64,000 nucleotides of DNA from Streptomyces sp. 135 (GTDB taxonomy: Bacteria > Actinomycetota > Actinomycetes > Streptomycetales > Streptomycetaceae). Under the pieces are notes generated by a model, which saw nothing but the letters and a program-made list of their open reading frames with translations, searched no databases and was not told the origin of the DNA. Numbering within the stretch: the first letter of the stretch is position 1; each line of letters opens with the position of its first letter. The translations under genes were made by a program, and so were the position numbers. Shown here piece after piece: positions 52,294 to 60,364 of this stretch. The stretch is taken from contig NZ_CP075691.1 in NCBI RefSeq assembly GCF_020026305.1, positions 8,768,923 through 8,832,922 of the forward strand, given 5' to 3'.

Positions 52294-52728
52294 TCAGCGG
52301 GCGCCGGCACCTCGATCGGAGCCGCAGCACCGAGGGGAAGGCGCGGTCTGCCCGCAACCTCGTCTATGCGGACGCCGGTGACTGGCTGCCGCTGTCGGGA
52401 TTCGCGGGGGGTAGTGCTCCTGGTGGCGGGTCGGGTGGTGGCTGGGGGGTGGCGGCGGGGCTGTGGCTTGCCGGTAGCTGATGATGGCTTGGATTCTTTT
52501 TTCGGGGTCTGTTATCTGGTCGAGTGTGGCTGCGAATTTCTCATCGACCAGTGTTCCTTTTCGTTGTCGTGAGTGTTCGAGGATCAGGCTGGTGAGGGGG
52601 ACGGCGAGGTATGCCGCGATGACGATGGCTCCGACGGCCCACCAGGGTGCGCCGCCCAGGGCGCCGGCGAGGACGGCGGGGAGTCCGGCCAGAAGGCCGG
52701 CGATGGGGCCGAGGGAGGACGAGTTCAT
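52294..52728 (-). CDS. small membrane protein with proline/histidine-rich tail
   Basis: 144 residues from ATG 52728 (GAAGGGAA nine bases upstream). One or two hydrophobic helices at the N-terminus (GPIAGLLAGLPAVLAGALGG, WWAVGAIVIAAYLAVPLTSL) are followed by an amphipathic stretch (EKFAATLDQITDPEKRIQAI) and a disordered Pro/His/Arg-rich tail. Probable phage- or plasmid-type membrane protein; function unknown. Confidence 0.6.
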   Translation of the reverse strand: MNSSSLGPIAGLLAGLPAVLAGALGGAPWWAVGAIVIAAYLAVPLTSLILEHSRQRKGTLVDEKFAATLDQITDPEKRIQAIISYRQATAPPPPPSHHPTRHQEHYPPRIPTAAASHRRPHRRGCGQTAPSPRCCGSDRGAGAR

Positions 52729-53253
52729 CGCGTGGATTCCCTTCCAGCACGTGACGGCTGGGCCGCCTCATGCCTGAACGAGCCGTGCGGGCACGGCTGG
52801 GACGGGGAGAGGCGGCACAGGTGTGCCGTGATGTGAGGGCATGCCAAGGGCCGGCGCCGCCGTAGGGCGGGCCGGTGTTGTTCTACGGCAGGCCTGTTAG
52901 CCCCTTGGGGCGCGGGTTCGCTGTTCCCGTGGGGTCGTTTAGAGGGGTTTTTCGGCGGGTCTTGCGGGGGAGGCTTTCTTCGGCTTTTTGGGCAGGGTGG
53001 GCTATATCGCGTTCGTAACAAAAAGAATGCTGATAAAGCCCTTAAGCCGGTTCATTAACCTTTTCCGCGCCGCCTTTCTCTTACTCGTCGGCCGGTGCGC
53101 TCTTCTGTAGGCACGCCGGACGTGCCACCAGTATCGGGCATCGCAGCGCCGGCTGGGACCTGTTCGGCCAGATCAGTCCCGAAGTTCTCGCCGATCGCTG
53201 CTGGTTGAGGGAAGCGGCCGCCCAGGGGCGGATGGCGCCGGCGCCGGCGGGAT
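52729..53253. other. intergenic region left of Tn7-like operon, AT-rich core
   Basis: No gene. The segment 53010-53070 is conspicuously AT-rich for this genome (GTAACAAAAAGAATGCTGAT, then AAGCCCTTAAGCC and GGTTCATTAACC). It lies just beyond the TniQ stop, where one end of the transposon would be expected. GATAAAGCC here resembles GATAAGCC read on the minus strand near 60260, beyond the other side of the operon. This is suggestive of transposase-binding repeats but too short to be sure. Confidence 0.35.
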
Positions 53254-56208
53254 TCAGATGCTGATGAGGCCCGTTGTGGTGAGGAGGTGTTGTTGGTCGG
53301 GGTGGAGGAGTGGCCAGGTCGCGTGTTGTTTGGTCAGCCAGCGGCGGTTGGCAGGGGTGTGGGGTTGGGTGCGGGCCCGTTGGTAGCCGTGTTGCCAGAC
53401 CATGCCCCAGGGCGGGTTCCACCAGGGGTCGATGGCGGTCAGAGCGTGGGCTGCTGGGGTGGGGCCTGTTTTTCTTGTGCGGTAGCGCTGCTTGTTCAGC
53501 CATCGGCCGAGTGGGAAGCCGTCCTGGGTGGTGTCGCGGGGGACGGCGAGGTGGCCGTGGGTGTCGGCGAAGGTTTGGGCGTGTTCGACCGCGGTGCGCC
53601 AGGGGTGCGCGCGGCGGGTGCGTGCGTGGGCGACCTCAGGCGTGATGCCGATCAGCGTCAGGAGGTGCCGCTGGCCGGGGTGGAGCTGGTGGTATTGCAG
53701 GCAGGCCCGGGTGACCCAGCTTCCCAGAACGGTGCTGGGGGAGGGGGTCAGCGCGGCGGGGTTGAAGGGGCGGCCCGCATTGATGTGGTCGCGGGCGCGG
53801 TAGTAGTTGCGTTGCCAGTGCAGGTCCCAGGGCGGGTTCCACCAGGGGTCGATCGCTGTGAGCTCGGTCAGGTGGGGTGAGGGCGGCACACCCGCTCGGG
53901 CGCGTTGTTTGGCGCGGTTGCGCTGGCTGAACAGCCACATGCCCAGCGGGTAGCCGTCGTGCAGGGTGTCACGGGGAGCTGCGAGGTGGCCGTGCTCAGC
54001 GTGCCAGGCCCGGGAGTGTGCCAGCGCCGTCTCGAAGCCCGGCTTCAGATCGGGTCGGTGCCCGAGGCGGCTGCGGGGCTTGCGGGGACGCTCCGGCTCG
54101 GTGGCACGCCGAGTGCGGCGTCGACCCGGAAGAGCCGCAGGGGCTGCAGCTGTTGTGGCGTGGCCGGCCTTGTCTTCCACGTCCGTGGCCGGGGTCGCGC
54201 CCGGCCTCTTCGGGGTCGTACGTGCGTGCTGTCGGGCTGCGCGGGCCACTTGGGGGGTGATGCCGATGCCGGCGAGGAGTTGCCGCTGCTCCTCGCTGAG
54301 CTCGTCGTACGTGGCGCACTGGCGCCACAGCCAGTCGGCGGCACCGGAGTCGTCGAGGGCATTGAAGCCGTTCTCGGCCTGGAGGCGGCGGCCGGCTGCG
54401 GCGCCTTGGGCCCGGTGGTAGTGACGCTGCCACGTCAGGTGCCAGGGCGGGCACCACCAGGGATCGATGGCGGTGAGGGCCTGGGCGCGGCCGGCGGGCA
54501 GGGGCCGGTGGCCGGTGCGCCAGCGGTTGCGCTGGTTGGCGAGCCACTGTCCCAGGCAGAAACCGTCGTGGACGGTTGCCGAGGTCACGGACGCCAGCCC
54601 GCCGTGTTCGGCGGCGTAGGAGCGGGCGTGGGCGAGGGCTTCTTCGGCGCCGACTTTGAGGTTGCGCCGTCTGGGCCGGGCGGCGGCCGCCGCTGCGGCG
54701 TCGATGCCGATGTGGGTGAGGAGGCGTTGTTGTTCGGGGTGGAGGGTGGGGTAGCGGGTGCACTGCAGGTAGAGCCATTCGCCGAGGCTGTAGCTGGTGG
54801 TGGAAAACCCGCGGGCCGGCTTGAGCGGGCCGTGGGTCTGGTGGTGGGTTCGGGCCTGGTGCCAGGTGCGCTGCCAGAGCGTGCTCCAGGGTGCGTTCCA
54901 CCACGGGTACAGCGCGGTGAGGGCGGCGGCTTGGTGGGCGGGCATGCGGGTGTGGCGTGCGCGGGTGTTGGCGAGCCATTGGCCCAGCGGATAGCCGGCG
55001 GGGGTGTCTTCCTTGGGTACGGCGAGGTGTCCGTGTTCCTGGTGGTAGGCGCGGGCGTGCGCGAGTCCTTGGGCGAAGGCGCGCTCGGCTTGCAGGCTGT
55101 GGCCGCGCAGCCGTCTGGCGGGTTTTGCCGCGGGCGGGGTGCCGTCGGCGGCCGGGGCGTGGGGGAGGAGGTCGCTGAGGGGGCGGGGCCGGTGTGCCGA
55201 GTGCACCGTCCACAGTGCCTTCCGGGCGGCAGGGGTTGAGGTGGTCTGGGCGCGTACGCAGGAGTGGGCCCAGGTGAACAGTGGCCCGTGGGTGATGGTG
55301 GCGAGGTGGTGGGCGAGCCACGGCCGCCCGAGCTGGGCAGCGAGCTCGGCCAGCAGCCCGGGTAGTTCTCCCAGCCGGTGGGGGAGATGGCGGCGCGATT
55401 CGGTGACGGTGCGCTCTTGCACGGTGCGGTCGGCCAGCAGGCGTGCGAGGACGACGGTCTCGGGATAGGTGATCAGGTCGCGGGCGGCGACCTTCCACCA
55501 GCCAGGATCGGCGCCGGCGGGCCGGGTGGCCTCGAGACGGGCCGGCCACAGATGCTCCTCGTTCGGCCAGGGCTGGCCCCACCAGGATCCGGTGACAGCG
55601 CGGGCGACTTCGAAGGCCTGCGCACCGGCGGGGCAGTGGCGCAGCAGTCGGACATGCCGTCGCTGGGCGTCGACCACCTCCGGGCACGGGCCAACAGGCA
55701 CGGGCAGGCCGCTGGTTCCGGGCAGGAACAGCAGCCAGTACCGGTGGCGTGCGCAGACCCGCTCTCCGGGGGCCAGGTACCGGCGGGCGGGCACACGGCG
55801 GCCGGTGCGGACGGCACAGCAGGCGGGGCAGGTGGGCCCCCACGGGGCGACGGCTTCCTCGCCGCGGGTCAGGCGGCCGGCCGGGCCGCCTGGGTAGTGC
55901 GCGTGCGGTTCTGCCCGTGTCCACGCCGGCAGCGCGCCCTCCAGCACCGCCGCTGGAACGCGGCTGAGGACGCACACGCGCTCGCGTGCCTGGGCGTTGA
56001 GGTGGATCTCGCTGTCCGGGTGGAGCATTCCGGCGACGTTTCGCCGGCCGTCGGTCTCGGTGATGGCGGCGAGCAGGTCCCGTAGACCGAGGTGGTAGCG
56101 GGCGGCGAGCCGGTTCAGGAACGAAAGCGTCAACTCTCCGTACAGCGGTGCCACGCGTCCGGCCGCACCGCCGGCCAGTGCCGTAACCAGGACGCCGGAC
56201 GCTGTCAT
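53254..56208 (-). CDS. tniQ: TniQ family protein fused to HA-domain repeats
   Basis: 984 residues. Residues 1-330 are TniQ: N-terminal PLYGELTLSFLNRLAARYHL, MLHPDSEIHL, and the zinc site CPAC (127-130) with CARH (152-155) followed by YWLLFLPG. Residues 374-984 consist of four repeated units, each a full helicase-associated module (AHARAYHQEHGHLAVPK, GYPLGQWLANTRAR, DPWWNPPWDLHWQR) plus a half module ending in LxPxQxxLLxxIGI. ATG 56208 is chosen because the 197 codons upstream in frame are arginine/proline-rich artefact. In Tn7 and Tn5053 systems TniQ/TnsD chooses the target, so the HA tail probably replaces or adds a target-binding function. It is the last gene of the operon, 68 bp after the ATPase. 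Confidence 0.9.
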   Translation of the reverse strand: MTASGVLVTALAGGAAGRVAPLYGELTLSFLNRLAARYHLGLRDLLAAITETDGRRNVAGMLHPDSEIHLNAQARERVCVLSRVPAAVLEGALPAWTRAEPHAHYPGGPAGRLTRGEEAVAPWGPTCPACCAVRTGRRVPARRYLAPGERVCARHRYWLLFLPGTSGLPVPVGPCPEVVDAQRRHVRLLRHCPAGAQAFEVARAVTGSWWGQPWPNEEHLWPARLEATRPAGADPGWWKVAARDLITYPETVVLARLLADRTVQERTVTESRRHLPHRLGELPGLLAELAAQLGRPWLAHHLATITHGPLFTWAHSCVRAQTTSTPAARKALWTVHSAHRPRPLSDLLPHAPAADGTPPAAKPARRLRGHSLQAERAFAQGLAHARAYHQEHGHLAVPKEDTPAGYPLGQWLANTRARHTRMPAHQAAALTALYPWWNAPWSTLWQRTWHQARTHHQTHGPLKPARGFSTTSYSLGEWLYLQCTRYPTLHPEQQRLLTHIGIDAAAAAAARPRRRNLKVGAEEALAHARSYAAEHGGLASVTSATVHDGFCLGQWLANQRNRWRTGHRPLPAGRAQALTAIDPWWCPPWHLTWQRHYHRAQGAAAGRRLQAENGFNALDDSGAADWLWRQCATYDELSEEQRQLLAGIGITPQVARAARQHARTTPKRPGATPATDVEDKAGHATTAAAPAALPGRRRTRRATEPERPRKPRSRLGHRPDLKPGFETALAHSRAWHAEHGHLAAPRDTLHDGYPLGMWLFSQRNRAKQRARAGVPPSPHLTELTAIDPWWNPPWDLHWQRNYYRARDHINAGRPFNPAALTPSPSTVLGSWVTRACLQYHQLHPGQRHLLTLIGITPEVAHARTRRAHPWRTAVEHAQTFADTHGHLAVPRDTTQDGFPLGRWLNKQRYRTRKTGPTPAAHALTAIDPWWNPPWGMVWQHGYQRARTQPHTPANRRWLTKQHATWPLLHPDQQHLLTTTGLISI

Positions 56209-56276
56209 CCGTTCCCGCCGCTGGCCGTGCTGCGGGCCCCCGCACGGGGCGGATGCTGGTGTGCCATCTGCGCGCA

Positions 56277-57293
56277 CTATGCCCGGCGAGGGCGGCGGGG
56301 CCGGGCCTGGGCTTCGGCTGCCGCGTCGAGCTCGACCTCGCTCAGCAGCTGCTTGGTGATCCGCTCGGTGCCTTCGGTGATGGCGATCAGGGCGGCTTCG
56401 CGGATGAGGTGGGAGAGGCTGCCGATCCGCCCTGCGGTGCGGGCATGGAGGTAGGCGGCGTGCTTGACCAGTGTCCCGGCGCGGTGCGCGCGCAGCCGCA
56501 ACAGCTCTTCCACGGCCCGTACCAGGTCGTTCCAGATGGCCCGCTCCTGCTCGGTCGCGTACGCCAGCGGGCGGTGGCGGAAGATCTTGAAGCGGCCGGC
56601 GATCTGCGCCCCGCGCACCCCGCTCAGCAGGGAGGAGGTCTCGATGTCGATCGCGGAGTACACGAAGGTGGCCGGGATGCGTTCGCCGAGGTACTTGAGC
56701 TGGTCGGAGGTTTCCGCGCCGGCGCGCCGCTGGGTGTCCAGGAGGTGGACGTCGTCGATGAGGACGAGCTGGGTGCCCAGTTCGCACAGCAGGTCGCACA
56801 CGGCGCCGGTGATCTGGGTCTGGTTGAGGCGGTCGGTGATGGGCATGCCGAGGAACCGGGCGAACTCGCTGACGAGCATCTTCGGGGTGGCGGCCGGCGG
56901 CACGCTGATGAACAGCACAGGCCTGCGCTCTGCCTGTCCTGGGTGCTGGCGGGCGTCGGCCAGCTGGAAGGAACGCCCGAGCGCCATCATCGTGGTGGTC
57001 TTACCCGTCGTGGCCGGCCCGGAGATGATCAGCCCGCGGCGGGCGCCGGCCTGCTGGCGGCGGTTGACCAGCAGCAGTCGGCGTACGGCGGTGAACACGC
57101 TGTCCATGGCCGGGGTCCGCATGACGGCGAGTTCGGAGTGATAGTCCTCGCGCTCCGCCTGGGACCAGGCGCCGTCGGTGGCGTCACGAGCGGGCGCCGG
57201 GGCTCGATGGACGAAGGCATCCCATCCCTGCCATACGGTCGGAGGGGCCAGCGGTGCGAACCCGACAGCATCGGTGGAGATCGAGCTCACCAT
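56277..57293 (-). CDS. tniB: TniB/TnsC-like AAA+ transposition ATPase
   Basis: 338 residues. Walker A is SGPATTGKTT (residues 91-100), Walker B QLVLIDDVHLL (175-185), with sensor and arginine regions around VRGAQIAGRFKIFRHRPLAY and a C-terminal AAA+ lid (HARTAGRIGSLSHLIREAAL). Such ATPases assemble on target DNA, receive the signal from TniQ and activate the transposase. ATG 57293 lies inside the end of the transposase gene (stop at 57289-57287), so the two are translationally coupled. Confidence 0.93.
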   Translation of the reverse strand: MVSSISTDAVGFAPLAPPTVWQGWDAFVHRAPAPARDATDGAWSQAEREDYHSELAVMRTPAMDSVFTAVRRLLLVNRRQQAGARRGLIISGPATTGKTTTMMALGRSFQLADARQHPGQAERRPVLFISVPPAATPKMLVSEFARFLGMPITDRLNQTQITGAVCDLLCELGTQLVLIDDVHLLDTQRRAGAETSDQLKYLGERIPATFVYSAIDIETSSLLSGVRGAQIAGRFKIFRHRPLAYATEQERAIWNDLVRAVEELLRLRAHRAGTLVKHAAYLHARTAGRIGSLSHLIREAALIAITEGTERITKQLLSEVELDAAAEAQARPRRPRRA

Positions 57294-59503
57294 CGCAGGG
57301 ACTCCTCGAAAGGGTCGTAGACCGTCACCTGGCCACGCCTCGGTGCAGCCACATCGGCTTCCTGCGCTGCGGCGGTTGGGGAGTCGCTCAGTGGTGTGTG
57401 TTCAGTCGGCCAGATGCTCAGGGCGCCGTCGTGGGTCAAGGGCTCCTCGTCGTCCTCGCTGTCGCCGAAGACGTCCTCCCCGAGTTCACCGGCTTCTGCC
57501 TCCGGCTGCTGGCCGTACAACATCCCCCACACCGCACCATCGGTTGCGGCGGTGCGGGCGCGGGCGGCGACGACCTTCTCGCGGCGGGTGCCATGCCCGG
57601 CGGCAGCGCGCTCCAGCAGATCGCGCAGGGCGAGGGCCAGGTTGTGTTCGTGCTGGGCGCGGTCTGCGCGGCGGGTGACGGTGCGCTTGATGTGCTGCCA
57701 GGTGAAGTCAGTGAACGGGGCGCTGACCAGGGTGCGGTGGATCCACGGCACCGCCTCCCACTCATATCCGCGCGGCTGGTCAGGCTTCGGCAGCCGTACC
57801 CAGACCTGGCCGGGCGCGTGCGGGTCGTAGTGGATCTCCCATAGGCCGTCCGCCGCCGGCGAGCGCTCGCCGCGGTATGGGTTGAGAGCCTTGTGGTCGT
57901 AGGTGCGGTAGTCGATGCGGATGCCATAGTCGTTGATCTTCTGCCGCTTCAGAGGCATCAGCTCGATGTAGTCCTCACGGCCCAGCGGCACCGGGACGTA
58001 CCCGCATACGGCGACCAGCGTCGCCCACATCTCGTTCGGCGACAGGGCGCGGCGGGGCATCATCGGGTGCCGTAGCCCGTCGTGCTCGCGCTCCTGCCAC
58101 CCGCAGATGATCCACTCCTGCAGCAGGTCGTTCAGCTGGGCCAGCGTCCACACCGCCTCGCCCGCGGCGTCCTTCCCGCGCTCACCGGTGTGCGAGCCCG
58201 TGTAGGCGGCCACATGTTGCACGAAGAGCGTGTTGATCAAGGAGAAGGTGCGCTCCACGTGCCCCTTGGCAGGACCGTTTCGCGGCGGCGTGGGCTGTAC
58301 AGAAACGCCCAACGACTCGCAGGCGGCGATGAACGAGGACGAGACGAACACATTGCCCTGGTCGACCACGATGGTCCGTGGGGTGATGACCGGCCGCGCC
58401 GCGGCACCTTCCAGCCGGGCATCCACGCTCAGCAGCCGCTCGTAGGGAACCACCGAGTGTTCCATCGCCAGCGCCTCGGCCCAGCCCGGCCGCATCGGCG
58501 CCGGGACCATCACCTGCGCCAGCAGCTGCGCCGCGTCCACGCTCCGGGTCCCTTTCGCACGCAGCACGGCCGCGCAGATGCTGCGGGTGGCCACATCCAG
58601 CGCGATGGTCAGCTCCGGACGCTCCACCACCCCGTCATCGAGCACCACGAAGGCATCGAGCACAGTGCTGTCCATCATCACCAGCTCACCCGGCATCATC
58701 ACCGTCGTCGGGACGAACGGGGGAGCCGGCCGCGCCGAGCGCCAGCGGCGCTGCCGCGCACTGCCCAGGAGCCCGCATCCGTCGGCGAGGGCGTGTACGA
58801 GCCGGTTGAACGTCGCAGCCGAGGGCAGCGGCACCGCCCCGTCACCGTGCCGCTCGGCCAGCAGCCGCTCGGTGTACACCCGAAGCCGCCCCAGCGTTCC
58901 GCTGGAGCGTTCCTGCCCGGCCTCCAACACCTCCCGCAGGGCGGCCACCACCCGCTCATCCGCACGCCCCAGCGCCGACCGGGGCCGGGCGGCCCGCTGA
59001 TCCACCAGTCCCCACACCCCGTCGTTGCGGTAGCGGGCCCGCATCCGCCGCACCGTCACCGCGCTAGTGGGCATACCCGCCGCCGACAACTCCGCCGCCT
59101 TCACCTCCTCCCGCTGCGCCAACGTCCGCACACCCGGGTCGTACTCAGCCCGTGGAGGGCCAACCGCACCGGATCCGCCCGGGTGCCCCGTCTCCACCTC
59201 CCGCACGTGCCGCTCCCATGCCAACGCCCGCTCCCGCACCGGCGGGGGCAACGACTCCAGCAAGCCCAGCGGAGGCACCCGGCAGACGGTGGGCGCAGCC
59301 ACAACCTCGAACCCCTCGTCGGCGAACAACAGCGACAGCAGCAGCGCCGCCACCTCGCCGTTCTCGGCGATCAGCCGCACCTGGCCGCCATGGAGGGCGG
59401 CTACCGTCCAGGCCCGCCCCTCGAACCGCACCTGGGACCCCACCTCGACCACCAGCCCACCGGACTCCCGGCCCCTTGCCCCCGTCACGCCGCCCGCGCC
59501 CAC
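57287..59503 (-). CDS. tniA: TniA/TnsB-like Mu-type DDE transposase
   Basis: About 738 residues. The N-terminal region carries HTH/winged DNA-binding domains (VKAAELSAAGMPTSAVTVRR, GVWGLVDQRAARPRS). The RNase-H-like core has the DDE triad Asp278 (LVMMDSTVLDAF), Asp381 (TIVVDQGNVF) and Glu417 (PAKGHVERTF), with 35 residues between the last two as in retroviral/Mu-type integrases. A Mu C-terminal beta domain follows (YGIRIDYRTYDHKAL, VWVRLPKP) and an acidic tail that may contact the ATPase. The start overlaps the TnsA-like stop; GTG 59503 or 59488 are both possible. It joins 3' ends to target DNA. Confidence 0.93.
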   Translation of the reverse strand: MGAGGVTGARGRESGGLVVEVGSQVRFEGRAWTVAALHGGQVRLIAENGEVAALLLSLLFADEGFEVVAAPTVCRVPPLGLLESLPPPVRERALAWERHVREVETGHPGGSGAVGPPRAEYDPGVRTLAQREEVKAAELSAAGMPTSAVTVRRMRARYRNDGVWGLVDQRAARPRSALGRADERVVAALREVLEAGQERSSGTLGRLRVYTERLLAERHGDGAVPLPSAATFNRLVHALADGCGLLGSARQRRWRSARPAPPFVPTTVMMPGELVMMDSTVLDAFVVLDDGVVERPELTIALDVATRSICAAVLRAKGTRSVDAAQLLAQVMVPAPMRPGWAEALAMEHSVVPYERLLSVDARLEGAAARPVITPRTIVVDQGNVFVSSSFIAACESLGVSVQPTPPRNGPAKGHVERTFSLINTLFVQHVAAYTGSHTGERGKDAAGEAVWTLAQLNDLLQEWIICGWQEREHDGLRHPMMPRRALSPNEMWATLVAVCGYVPVPLGREDYIELMPLKRQKINDYGIRIDYRTYDHKALNPYRGERSPAADGLWEIHYDPHAPGQVWVRLPKPDQPRGYEWEAVPWIHRTLVSAPFTDFTWQHIKRTVTRRADRAQHEHNLALALRDLLERAAAGHGTRREKVVAARARTAATDGAVWGMLYGQQPEAEAGELGEDVFGDSEDDEEPLTHDGALSIWPTEHTPLSDSPTAAAQEADVAAPRRGQVTVYDPFEESLRW

Positions 59504-60243
59504 ACCGGCATCCGCTCATGCATCGGAACGCCCAGATCCGCAGACAGCTGCCCCGCCCACAGAGCATGGAACAGCGCAGGAAGGACCACCATCGGATCCC
59601 CGGTCCTGCGTGTGCCCTCCCACAGCGGCGTACGGTCGGCGAACGATTCCCGCAACGCCGCCGCTAGCTGCTGTCCTGCGCGGTATCGCGGATGCCGGTA
59701 CCCGGACAGCCAGGTCACGTTGCGCCGGTACACCGGATCGACCGGACCCAGCACCCAGTACCGCCGGCCCACCGCCGCACATACCTCGCCGACCACCGCC
59801 GCGAGGGATCGCTGCCGCCGAGAAAGCTCCGCTGCGGCGGTGCAGTCCGCCAAGACCCCCTGGCCGTCGGCGAGCCGGAGCATCACCTGCGGGACATGCG
59901 TACGCACTCCGTCCGGCGCAGGCCACCGCAGTTCCAGTGGCCGACTGGCCAGGCCTTGGACGCGTGGATCGCGGTCGAGCAGCATCAGATGCAGCCGCAT
60001 CGCCCCAGACCCGTAGTGCACGAGCCGCCCGGTGGTCGCCGACCACCACCATCCCGGCGCCGTGCGCTTGCCCTTGCGGGCCGAAAACGGCCTCAGAGGC
60101 GGACACCGCTCGAAGGCCACTTCGGCGGCCGCCGCCGACCACGTCGAACACTCCGTCGTCCCGCCCGCAGCCAGGAACCGTACGTCCACAGCCCCGACAT
60201 CGGCCGGCCCGGCCCCTGCCGCATCCCATTCCGCGCTCCGCAC
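59485..60243 (-). CDS. TnsA-like transposase subunit, catalytic residues missing
   Basis: 252 residues. The fold and order match actinobacterial TnsA-like heteromeric transposase subunits: ARKGKRTAPGWWWSATTGRL, HLMLLDRDPRVQGLASRPLE, WLSGYRHPRYRAGQ, GDPMVVLPALFHALWAGQLS. In relatives the nuclease site has Glu in ESWLERDH and Asp in PDYF. Here these read GSGAMRLH (78-85) and PQVM (118-121), and the third position is LADC. So the 5'-strand nicking activity is probably lost, which would push transposition toward a copy-in (cointegrate) route, or the protein is purely structural. First gene of the operon; the GTG start is weak. Confidence 0.75.
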   Translation of the reverse strand: MRSAEWDAAGAGPADVGAVDVRFLAAGGTTECSTWSAAAAEVAFERCPPLRPFSARKGKRTAPGWWWSATTGRLVHYGSGAMRLHLMLLDRDPRVQGLASRPLELRWPAPDGVRTHVPQVMLRLADGQGVLADCTAAAELSRRQRSLAAVVGEVCAAVGRRYWVLGPVDPVYRRNVTWLSGYRHPRYRAGQQLAAALRESFADRTPLWEGTRRTGDPMVVLPALFHALWAGQLSADLGVPMHERMPVWARAA

Positions 60244-60364
60244 ACAGAACCAAACGGCTTATCGGCTCATCCGGTAATGGGCATAACAAGCCAAAGGGGA
60301 AACGCGTGCCAGATACCCAGGTCCGCCGGTCCTACCTGGCGTCCCGGACCCCGCAGACGTGCTG

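Noticed and set aside
53905..55239. 444-residue plus-strand ORF opposite the HA repeats
   Set aside because: It mirrors the repeat structure of the minus-strand HA gene and has shadow-type composition.
56209..56799. 197-codon N-terminal extension of the TniQ-HA frame
   Set aside because: Arginine/proline-rich translation overlapping the AAA+ ATPase gene in another frame. The real TniQ start is at ATG 56208.
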